Shown here in pieces: positions 1-10,700 of a stretch of 64,000 bases of DNA. How positions within the stretch are numbered: position 1 is the first letter of the stretch; each line of letters begins with the position of its first letter. A model generated the notes under the pieces. That model searched no databases. It was not told the DNA's origin and was given only the letters and a program-made list of their open reading frames with translations. The stretch lies in assembly GCF_022581195.2 (NCBI RefSeq), contig NC_061475.1:2294001-2358000 (forward strand). The letters run 5' to 3'. The stretch is from Helicoverpa zea (lineage: Eukaryota > Arthropoda > Insecta > Lepidoptera > Noctuidae). The position numbers were made by a program, and so were the translations under genes.

Positions 1-825
1 GATCAGCTTCGGGCGTGGAACTAATATCTGCTGGGGAGGGGCAATTGACCCAATAATATCGTTCACCAACTGAGGCTTAGGGCGCGACGTGTAGGGGAAT
101 GGATGAACGCTGTCTTTTCTGTACTGCCGTTTGAAAACCATACCAACTTATTTGAAATGATAAACCTGTGCTTTGAATAAGTAATACTTAATATGAGTAA
201 CAAGGTACAGCAATAAAAATAAATCTACTGAAATGCTTGAAGAAAACTTTATCATGCTAGCAGTCGATGTCTTTCAACGCGTTAAAATTTTTTGCAAAAA
301 TAAAACAGGTAACCTTTTTTCAGATGTCTTTCTTTCTGGGCTACAATTGTTACTTTGGAAGAGCTTCCCCAAAATTCTTACATTATCTCTCATCATTGGG
401 TAATATCATAAACCTAATATTCACATCTTGTCCTGCTAGACGCCATTTTTTACACTACCACTTCCTCTCTCTCAATACAACTCAAGACAGCACTCAGTCT
501 CAGTTCAGCAGTTTTCTCTCCCAGTAACCGCCGCGCCCAAACCTAGGCCGGTGTAAAGAAGGGTACAAATCGCTGTATAAACTTAATATCGGCTAAATTG
601 CCGGGCGCCGCGGGGCGGGGGGGTAGGCAAACATCTCGCTTTTATTGCCATCATCGCGTATTGATTCCGGTCATAAGCCGATGTTACAACGATAATTTCA
701 TCTTGATGCGGTTGGTTTGTCGGTTTTCATAGGTGTAGTCTGATCTCCCGTTTAACTTCATGAAACTTTATTGCTACTTTTCAGAGTTTCTTTCAAAAGT
801 TATCAAAGGTGAGAAAGCCCAACAA

Positions 826-968
826 CCAGTCTTACCAAGGGGTATCGGGAATTCCTGATTAGGTTGGGGAGGTCAGATAGTCAGTAGCACAATATAAACC
901 ACTGCACTCAGCTGTACCTGGTGAGACTAGAAGCCGACCCCAGAATAATTGGCAAAAGGCGGATCATC
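826..968 (+). repeat. SINE-like copy
   Basis: Diverged copy with ttaccaaggggtatcggg, ggaggtcagatagtcagt and agaagccgacccc. Confidence 0.75.
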
Positions 969-2784
969 ATACTTAAATAGGTCCCTGCTTAAATCATCAA
1001 CTCATTATAAGCATTACATGGACTATTTAATTAAATTCGTATACAAAGATCAAACCAGTTTAGAAATCAAGACTCAAAAGACCAAATCCTAAAATTGCCA
1101 ACAGTACTCCTTCCACCGAACCCACAAAACAATTACAGCGTCAAACATTTTGCTTACCTTCGCAAGAATCATTTGGCAAACCAATGAGCTCGCTTTAATA
1201 AAATTCTACAACATTATTTGCTGAAGGGTGGCATTCAAAATGTAATTAGTACCGAGACGAGTTGGCCGTGTGTTTGTCACAGAGGTTCTGCGAAATAAAA
1301 CTAATAATGAGCCAATGAGAGTTGGGAGTCGCGAACTCGATGGTAACGTACTTTAGAATCTAACGACGTTTAATTAGAATTTTTCAATCATGCTTAGATT
1401 TTAAGAAAATAATATGGTACTGGAAAGAGAAACTCTTGACTGACATAGAAAATAATTAAGATTTTTAGATTTATGGAAATAAGATTTTTAAACACTTGGT
1501 ATCCATATCAAAGTTCTTTTTTTTTGGGAATCAAACACCAAACTAATGATTACAAAAAAAATACATACAGACTTTGAGTTCCATAACGTTAAAACTTTTA
1601 GAGCACTTAGGACCACAAAATAATCTTGTCGTCCTAATCGTCGTCTAATGTTGTAGTTAGTAATCTAAAATTGTCCAAAATCGGAACCAGTTACTCTACA
1701 GTTACACTATAAGGAACTACCAAAGAAAAACATAAACTTAGATAATTCTAAAGATCAAGCAATCACCTTTCAAGAGTAAACATAGAAAAATTGCATAATC
1801 ACAATAACCCTTCCTCAACGCTAACCCGATCGTTTAAAAAGCTATTTATTGTATTCCCTCAAGTAATTAAAACTGGAGACAATGGACGCGTGTGCTTGAC
1901 AAGCACAGCGGTGGACTTGCATTGTTACCGCGACTTGGAGAAATGGCAGCAAGCAGGAATGAAGCAGTAAGTTCAAAGTTTAAGGTGTATGAAGTGGGTC
2001 GTGCTTGAATGGATGATTTTTTAAAAGTTGGAAATGATTACAAATCAATACTGAGCATTTTTGGGTAATTAAATACTTAGTTTGAAATTGAAACCCAATT
2101 TTTGCAGAGCCCTTATGAGTAATGAAACCCGTAGGTTCCATGAAACCCACATTGGGCTTCGCTTTTAGAACTTACAACCAAGAACAACAGTAGAAGTGTG
2201 AAACTGTTAGAGATTTTACAATAGAAATTTGAAATCTCTAAACACCTTAAGTCAAAAAATTTGAGTGTATTACGGCTTTAGCAAATTCAATGAGATAATG
2301 TTGTTCAAACTCGTAGCAAGACTATATAATTGGGTGATCTGTAAGACAGATTGTACTTCTGCTTATCATCTCCTTAGAAATGACTCCCGACATCGCAGGA
2401 GCATTGTAACAGTTGATGTTGTCAATTACAAATGTTTGAGACAACATCATTATCCGTCTACTTATTTTATACTGCATTGATTTAATATTTATAATGCTTG
2501 GCCTTCCTAAATTAAATGTTAGGTATTTGAAATAGATATATGTAGTAGATCAATGATGATAAATAGGTTAGATACAAGAGGATAAACTGGAGGAGGAACT
2601 TTGATAATGAAAGTGGATGAAAATAATTATCTGTTTTTTCTCACTATATTGTAGTCGACTTCCAGTCTTGTCCGGATTCATTTAAGTATCAGTGTTTTAT
2701 TTAAATTGAACGACTGCCTGGCTGACCTCCTCACCCATAGTAGTTACAGGTATTACGCCTGCATAAACATTTCATTTATTGTTT

Positions 2785-2907
2785 GGGTAACTGGGTTGAG
2801 GAGGTCAGATAGGCAGTCGCTTCTTGTAAAGCACTGGTACTCAGCTGAATCCGGTTAGACTGGAAGCCGACCCCAACATGATTGGGAAAAAGGCTCGGAG
2901 GTTTGAC
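2785..2907 (+). repeat. SINE-like copy
   Basis: Has gggtaactgggttgaggagg, tcagataggcagtcgct and ggaagccgaccccaacatg. A reversed fragment of the same family (acgactgcctggctgacctc) lies at about 2709-2735, so the pair can fold. Confidence 0.8.
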
Positions 2908-3345
2908 TTCATTTTGATTCCCTCTTATATTTCAAGAAATAATTTGCTGCACTATAGATTATTTAAAATATCATAATTATTACCAAAAAACAGCCCACGA
3001 ACTGCTAACTCTAAACAATAAGAACAAAAATCCTAAATATAATCCAAAACATGGTCGCGGCTGAACTTCAGAACGGTAGGATCCTTAAGCTTTTTACAGG
3101 CGGGCTATAATAATCCCCTGAGCACACCCTGTTGTTATCAAGTCCATCACAAAGTTAACTGAGTTAGACGCAGGGGGGATGTGATATACGGACGAATATT
3201 GTAACGATCTTGTCGTAGAAGTAAAAAAATGGGAATTAAAATAATTTTATGTGGATGACTTTATGATGGGTGCATTCTACGACTTGTAAGCAGGTTTGTA
3301 TGTAGACTAGTATTTTTTAATCAGATTCATGAAAACAAACACAGT

Positions 3346-3410
3346 CAACAACAACAACAACAACAACAACACAACAGCAACAACAACAACAACACAACAA
3401 CAACAACAGT
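3346..3410. repeat. (CAA)n microsatellite
   Basis: About 65 bp of caa units with single-base interruptions (acaacagcaac). Non-coding. Confidence 0.9.
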
Positions 3411-4784
3411 CTTTGAATCAAAGATGACTATTTTCAAAATGTATTTTTAAAAAATGACACTTTGTAGTCTGATTGTAATTTAATGTCGTAGGTCGAAGGC
3501 ATTAAAATCGAAAACCTCTCGAATTGAAGTTAACGGTTCAATTACAAGGATAACATCCAATTTCAGGAAAAGCAATATGTAATCACAAAAACCCACTCCC
3601 ATTACCAACCTACGCACATAAGGCTTATATACCTACACAAATTCTTCGGAGCGCCCTTAATTACAATTCTGGCAAACTCATTTAAACTGGAAAGTGCGAA
3701 ATAAATGTGTCAGATGTTCACCAATTACAGGCTTTTCGAAGACACTTGGGTAGTGGGCGTGTTCGTCCCCCCTCCCTCGTATCCCCCTTTCCCCCCTGGT
3801 GAACAATAAGTAACAGTATAAGGAGATTATGGGAGGGATGAACGCTTAAGCAGATCGACACAACGCCATCGATGGAGACTTGAGTTTCTTAACTATTGAC
3901 GAAGTGTAGGTGATGGAATTCTGTTTTGTTCAATGAATTTGTGGAATGTTTTGGGGTTCATGTTTGTTAGTAATCTTAGGTAGAATTTAGCTATATGTAT
4001 GTATACCTAATCCTGTTATAATTCTACTTCTAAAAAAAAACTGTTGACTAGAGTTGTCTGATTGGGGCATTTAATAAATGAAAGTATGTGCTGTGGCTGT
4101 GTAGTATTTTTTAATGACCTTCGTGTAAGTTCCAACTTTGTTTCAAGGACATAGCTTATACTTTCTTAGGACAGGAGTCTGGGAGCTGCGTTTCAAATAG
4201 ACGGCTAATAACATTAATTCCTCAAAATTCTTTCGACAATTTTACCACTCAAAGCATTACAGACTTTAATTCCACAAATTCATAACATCACCAGACAATT
4301 TGCTGCTTACATCGACATATGTGGCCCTCCATAATCTCTCGGGTAGACGCCCAAATTTTTCCCAAATTAATCTTTCGTCAAACACTTGGCGTTCTTTGTG
4401 CAACAATTGAGGAGCGCAATGACGTACCCTAATGGGGTGCAAGGAGGATTGAGCAAAAAGTTCTGCTGATTATTAACGTTTGGCTGAGCACTAAGTAAAA
4501 AGGTGGTGGTCTTGAGTGCGGCTGATTTTGTATTGAGAATTTGTTTTGGTTTAATACAAAGCTTTGCAGAGCAAAGTTTGTGTGAAACTGCTTCAGGTAA
4601 ACTGATGTCCGGAAATAATTTAATTCAGAACCATTTTTTTTAGTATCAATATTAAGTGTCCCTACTAGCTGTTTTCTACTGCTGCTTAATAGGTGTTACT
4701 GACTTATTTTCCGTATCCGAAAAAAAGTAGCCCATGTCTTTTCTCAGACTCCAGACTATCTGTGTACTCATTTATATCGGTTTA

Positions 4785-4969
4785 AGGGTCAATCCCCACT
4801 GGAAGAGCAGCGGCCGGCAGCGGCCGGCAGCGGCCGTAAATGCAAGGGATTGAGCGCGAGCGCGGCGGGCCGCGCGGCGCCGCGCTGGGCCGCGCCGCGC
4901 CGCGCTCTTACATTTTCCGTGCTCTTACGGCCGCTGCCGGCCGCTGCTCTTTCAGTGGGAATTGACCCT
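4785..4969. mobile_element. GC-rich hairpin MITE with possible TAA duplication
   Basis: Inverted ends agggtcaatccccactg and cagtgggaattgaccct; inside are gcggccggcagcggcc repeats on the left and their inverse on the right, around a very GC-rich core (gcgccgcgctgggccgcgcc). TAA lies on both sides. It stands out from AT-rich surroundings. Confidence 0.7.
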
Positions 4970-5637
4970 AATAGTTTTGGTGTGAAAGCTCGACATACCA
5001 GACTTTCACTTTCAAAATAATATAAGTAAAGATTATAAAAGGTGATTCAGCTTTCTTTGTATGAGAGAATTGTTTGCCCAACAATAAAACTTAAGCCTGT
5101 TAAGCCACTTATTTACAATCCTTTTTAGATTTGAAACCATTGGATTCAACAAGAAAACGTTACGTAATGTCAAAAACTTTTGAATTTTTCCTAGGTATAT
5201 GTGTGTTACTAGTGTATTTTTTACTTTAGTGTCCATGGTTTCTCGGGTTGAAATGACTTCGTGGGTTTTCAAAAAATTGTCACGAAGCAGCCCGTGGTCT
5301 TGGAGTTGTTCATGCGCAGAGTCGTGTAGGATTGGCGGTCCCAAAAAATATTTAAACCTCCTTAAGAAATTATGATTTTTAAGGACAAGGTAAAATAACC
5401 AAAGAAACACCAGAAAAGTTAGTTAATTGCATTTATTAACACAACTACTACATTATTGCAAACTGACTACTGCTATCGGTCCAATAAATATGATTACTTC
5501 GGTACATAACGTTCAGTGCACTACGATCATATTAGATACTACAATTTACATTATATACATTGTCGTACAGGCTGGGCGTCAGTGAGGACAAAAATTATGA
5601 AGAAATGGAGGTATCACTTGAACCAAAGTCTTTGGTA

Positions 5638-5850
5638 CAGTCGACATGTGTGACCCACGTTGTTGAAAAATTTTTTGAAACTGTCAAAATAATAAAGACT
5701 ATCCCCTTAACAGTATATGCCGAATTTGAAACTTATTGCATTTGATTGTCTCTAGAATCTCCCAGAGACGAGATTCTCTACTGTCTGTAGACTGTAGAGA
5801 TTTTCCTAAGGTGGATCATAAATGTCATTGGTTGATAGTACATTATATTT
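5638..5850. mobile_element. MITE-like element, family with cattggttgatag end
   Basis: Ends gtcgacatgtgtgaccc and (reversed) ggatcataaatgtcattggt. Related copies near 21975-22170 and 34195-34350. Borders approximate. Confidence 0.5.
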
Positions 5851-6228
5851 TAAGAAATGTTATTTTACTAAATTATATTCACTTTAATTTTGTGAGTAAT
5901 TAAAACGGAAATGTTAAAATCTACATGGAATGTCATACCTTTATTACCAGTTAAATATAATACCGACCTGCGGTTGGATAAATTAGTACCAGGAATTTCG
6001 CCCAACTTTTGCACAACACACTTAAATACTTTAAATTAAATATTTACATTAAAAACACATTGAATAATTTCCATACATTTCTGTGATATTATTCCTACAT
6101 TATACTTAACTAGTTCTAGGTACATTTATAAAATTAAACGGAGGGTGAAATCAGTCATTAAAACGACTATTACAGAAACCAGTTCTTATTAAATTAATTG
6201 TGTCTTGAATAGTAAAAACTCTATCAGC

Positions 6229-6364
6229 CTTACTACAAAAAGTTAAACATCTGTTGAACACTTTTCTAAAAAAGTGTGGCTGCAAAATGGACCATATTTC
6301 AACGCCATTACCTGACCTTTTTTAGACAAGTGTTAAACAGATGTTTATAAGTTTTTGTGGTACG
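6229..6364. mobile_element. MITE related to the one at 51879
   Basis: Ends ttactacaaaaagttaaaca and its inverted partner tgtttataagtttttgtggta; interior shares gcaaaatggaccat-type sequence (gcaaaatgaaccat read in reverse at 51955). 3' flank of hbn. Confidence 0.65.
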
Positions 6365-7538
6365 ACGGTATGTTATTTTTCTAAGTATATATATACAATA
6401 ATCTAACCTACTTGACTACGTATGTTTTGAGATCGTTTGTAATGTAAGGAAAACGATAGATTTCGTAAATACAAGAATAACGTCGAACGTTAAGGCACAC
6501 GTCTTAATAATAGCATGGGTCTTCACATAATCGCTTATTTTATGGTAAGTATTGAAAGATAGATAAATATCTACAGTAGTAAAAAAAAGGGTTAGGGTTC
6601 TTATATGTATATTAAGTGTATTTTGTCACTTATTCTCAATTATTTTTTACGTATAACATTAAATTCGGTAAAGGTGGGTTATTACAAATAGACGCATTTT
6701 AGTATGACACGATCTTCAGATTGCACTCCACTTTTTGTTACTTATCTGTGGTCGAATTAAAACCAATCTTAATAATTATACTAAAGAGTTTTGCAATGTA
6801 ATATTTTTTTAAGTGAATAACAATACGAGTTAAAGAAAGACATGCAAATCTGTTTATCCGCTTTTGCAAAATGTAAGCGATTACGTGTAGCGCCATAGGA
6901 AATACATTGCTCTTCTATCAAGCTTCATTTTATAAGAAACATAACCAATACAGAATTTTGTGCTCCAAAAGCACGAGATGTATGGAATAGGGGTACAGAA
7001 CAGAACCGTTCAAAATAAAGAAAATGGCTCAAAATTGACCATCAGGCTATTTACCTAATTTATTTTGAACGGAGTGTGTGAAACTGATTAGTAGTTGTAT
7101 GATGATCTATAAAAGTTATCTTTTATCCCTAATATCCTACTATATTTATGTGCATTCAGATATTTTATTGTTATTATAACCCATACATGAAAAAGTTCCG
7201 TTTTCAGACTGGTTGGTAACATTACCACAAGTTAACTTGAGGAAGGTTAATAAGTAGCTAACTTAGCAGATGATCAAATTTTCATTTATAAGTCCCTTAT
7301 AAGTCTTGTATATCATAATAATAAAAGTTGGATCCTGAAATTTCATTATTCCAAACTGCTCGATTTAAACAATTAATTTAATGCGACATGGTCGAAATGT
7401 TGAGAAATCTCCATTCATTATTTATTCTTCGTCTAAGAGAATACGACTCAATATTGCCACACGAAAACGAACCTTAAAACAAAAGCGTTAATGTCCAGAG
7501 TTATTCACATAGGGATTCAGCTCCCAGCTGCTTTCAGG

Positions 7539-7734
7539 TTACGTGTGGACCTTATTATTATGCTGCAGGACCACTCGATCTTGGAGTAGAGCGTCATGGG
7601 CTCGGAGGCGGAGAGCCTCGGCGCTGGCCAGCCGGGCGAGGGAGGGGGACGGGGAGGGGGGTGAAGGGGGTGATGAGGATGATGGCTCAGGCTCCGGGGG
7701 ACGTAGTGCTGGTGGTGGTAGGGCCAGGACGTAC
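7539..7734 (-). CDS. hbn: hbn exon 6, Pro/Ser-rich tail with OAR-like end
   Basis: 196 nt to TAA at 7541-7539; acceptor ttccttccacag. Entered from exon 5 it reads [17 protein letters not shown], a Ser/Pro run, then [19 protein letters not shown], which resembles a degenerate OAR motif. If exon 4 were joined directly to this exon the frame shifts, reading [15 protein letters not shown] and stopping at 7517. That alternative lacks the OAR-like end and is less likely, but it is open. Confidence 0.75.
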
Positions 7735-10700
7735 CTGTGGAAGGAAGAATTATGTTTTATAATTTGTATGTGCATGTATTCCTAAGGTCTGTGTGAACCT
7801 TGTGTAAGTCTCACCAATATGGTGTTATATACCATTTGGATTATAAACCCCTGATAAGCAGAACTTTGTTTTTTTAGTGCAATGTAATAAGACTTGTTTT
7901 TGAACACTGTCAAAGTTGAGAAGTTGGGAAGAGTTTTATGATTATCCTGTTTACGTTTCGTTTCTTATTTTTTTGCTTTATCAGCGGACACTGGACAGTC
8001 TTTCCCAACTGCAGTTCCTCTACCTGTTACTTTTTTAACTCCAAAGACAGCCTTGAGAACCGAAAGATCTTTCGCAAACTCATACAAACTTTATCAAACC
8101 AGTCATCATTTGTAAACGATACTTCGAAGTATCCCTCAGGCCACCACCAAACAAACAGCCTCCAACATCATAATTACCTATGCAGCAGAGCTCTGAAAGC
8201 GGCAGCAGGCTCAGCATCATGCCACAGTGGGGCTGGCACGCCTAGCGCTCATGTAAGGAAGCACCTCATTGAATTTAAGTAAATGTTAATATTAAATGGA
8301 TTACAAATTAGGTATTATTTTGTTTAAAAAAAATCGTACTCGTTCGGGAAAAAATGCGATATACGCCAAATGTCCGGGTATTTTTAATGTTTGTCCGGGT
8401 TTGGCGAAATTCGAGATGGCAGCCCTACCCAAAACAGACAGCCTTAACATCGTAATTACCTATGCAGTAGCACTCTGAAAGCGGCAGCGGGCTCAGCATC
8501 ATGCCACAGTGGAGCGGGCACGCCTAGCGCTCCCAGCCCAGCGCCTAGGCCTAGTACCCACCACTCGCCCAAAACAAACAGCCCTTAACATCATACATAC
8601 CTATGTAGCAACGCTCTGAATGCCGCAGCAGGCTCAGCATCATGCCACAGTGGGGCTGGTACTCCTAGCGCCCCCAGCCCAGCGCCTAGGCCCAGCGCCC
8701 TCCTTCCTTAACAACACAAAACCTCCAAACAGTCTCCAACATCATAATTACCTATGCAGCAACGCTCTGAAAGCGGCAGCAGGCTCAGCATCATGCCACA
8801 GTGGGGCTGGTACTCCTAGCGCCCCCAGCCCAGCGCCTAGGCCTAGCGCCCACCATTCACCCAGAACAAACAGTCTCCAACATCATAATTACCTATGCAG
8901 CAACGCTCTGAAAGCGGCAGCAGGCTCAGCGTCATGCCACAGTGGTGCTGGCACGCATAGCGCTCCCAGCCCAGCGCCTAGGCCTAGCGCTCACCACTCG
9001 CCCAAAACAAACAGTCTTCAACATCATAATTACCTATGCAGCAACGCTCTGAAAGCGGCAGCAGGCTCAGCGTCATGCCACAGTGGTGCTGGCACGCCTA
9101 GCGCTCCCAGCCCAGCGCCCAGGCCTAGCGCCTACCATTCACTCAAAACAGACAGCCTCAACATCATAATTACCTATGCAGCAGCGCTCTGAATGCCGCA
9201 GCAGGCTCAGCATCATGCCACAGTGGTGCTGGCACGCCTAGCGCCCCCAGACCAGCGCCTAGGCCTAGCGCTCACCACTCGCCCAAAACAAACAGTCTCC
9301 AACATCATAATTACCTATGCAGCAACGCTCTGAAAGCGGCAGCAGGTTCTGCATCATGCCACAGCGGTGCCGGCACGCCTAGCGCCCCCAGACCAGCGCC
9401 TAGGCCTAGCGCCCACCATTCACCACCAGGGGGACCGCCGCCACCCCACTCGCCGACCACTGTAACAAAGGTGGGTTATGAATACGAGATCTGGTGACGT
9501 CATTACATGGTTTTTTAAAGAAATATATCTATCCTACTCAAACTAAACTAAACTAGCTTTTGCCAGCAGTTTCACATGCTTTTTGAGAAAACTAGATCCT
9601 AGATCCCGCAAGATCAATTCTGTTTCATGTGTTTCATATTGGCTACTAGGCCTTCTTTAACATGTCGTCCCATCTTCGACATGAGGTGTAAAATTATATC
9701 CGCAATCTTTCCGTTCTTTGTCGGAGTGTTAATCTATTTTTGTCTAGCCGTTGTCTCCTCTGTAGAAAGAAACCGTCAAGTTTTTTTGGTTTGTTAAGAG
9801 TATGCAATGTATAATGTGTATAAAATATTTTCTGCATAAGTACTGTCGAAAGGAACTGTCTAGGTATTAAATTGTTATTTTTCTCTTTATAATCTGACAA
9901 TTAGAATCTTTACAAACTATTAAAAAATGAATCTAATATACTGTACTTTGTCGCGTTTTAAATATTTACCAAACCTTATCAATTTGTGTACATTTGAACG
10001 TGTGTCCCCCATTTCACTAAGCACAGTCAAGTACAACAATCCTTTGACAAAATCGTGCAGTTAGCAGATAAATAATTTTATGTTTACTCAGTATAATATG
10101 ATTAGGCAGGTAATAGTTTATTGATAACGATTACAATAACTCCACTGTAGTGTTTGATATTGTCGCACCTGCCTTCTGTATGATTGTCATTTTACTAATA
10201 AAAGTTATAGGTATTGTGAGTTTGATTTGTGAACTACAAAGTTTGATATGTAAAGTTAATCTTTTGTTTTCTTTTAAATAGAACTACTTTTATAGATTTT
10301 ATCCCGGTTAAAAATAATGCTTTTTCTTCTTTTGTTTGATGCGATGTAAGATAAGGAAAAAGGGCCTATACAAAAGTCGTTAAAACAGCAAACATATTCC
10401 TCGGATAAAAGTTATCTGGCGATTGAAAAAAAATATATCAGCCATAAAGGAACGACGAAAACTAACTTAATACCAAAGTCAAGAAGATTATTACCAAAGT
10501 CAAAAGCGAAAAAACATATTCTTTTAAATCCTGTATGTATGACGTATACTTAACATAATTTCAGAAATCCGACTTCGCTTGAAAGTTCATTTAGCAAACT
10601 GAAACCAGAAAACTGAATTTCGATAGTTGGCTCAGTTGGCTGTTTCAAGTAGTACCTACATACTTACTATGAAGACGCCACATAACAACTCATAAATTCG

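Larger units (their letters stand above)
1..7538. other. 3' flank of hbn, no gene seen
   Basis: AT-rich. Holds SINE-like copies, a (CAA)n tract, the GC-rich hairpin MITE and two other MITEs. The open frames (for example 267-527, 2265-2480, and 5033-5410 on the minus strand) have no recognisable domain, no codon bias I can see and no splice support. Confidence 0.6.
8160..9459 (-). repeat. 141-bp tandem array made from the 3' part of hbn exon 5
   Basis: Eight copies of the exon end and donor are visible, with the plus-strand string acctatg starting at 8176, 8458, 8599, 8750, 8891, 9032, 9172 and 9313. Spacing is 282, 141, 151, 141, 141, 140 and 141 bp. The 282-bp step is exactly two units, with the middle unit replaced by unrelated sequence (about 8260-8430). 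In minus-strand frame the units keep coding sense: seven read AFRALLH at the end, one reads AFRVLLH, and most other differences are silent. The period is a multiple of three, which is why long plus-strand open frames appear here; those are shadows. Confidence 0.9.

Noticed and set aside
5033..5410. 125-codon minus-strand open frame
   Set aside because: No recognisable domain, no homologous motif, no promoter or polyadenylation context; composition like the surroundings.
7517..7734. Alternative last hbn exon frame joined directly to exon 4
   Set aside because: Open and in phase ([15 protein letters not shown]...), but it loses the OAR-like end and ignores exon 5, which fits both junctions exactly. 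Kept only as a possible minor isoform.
8620..9192. 190-codon plus-strand open frame with repeated [16 protein letters not shown]
   Set aside because: It is the reverse reading of the hbn exon-5 array. The 141-bp period is a multiple of three, which keeps any open frame open. Splice signals and protein-like sense are on the minus strand.
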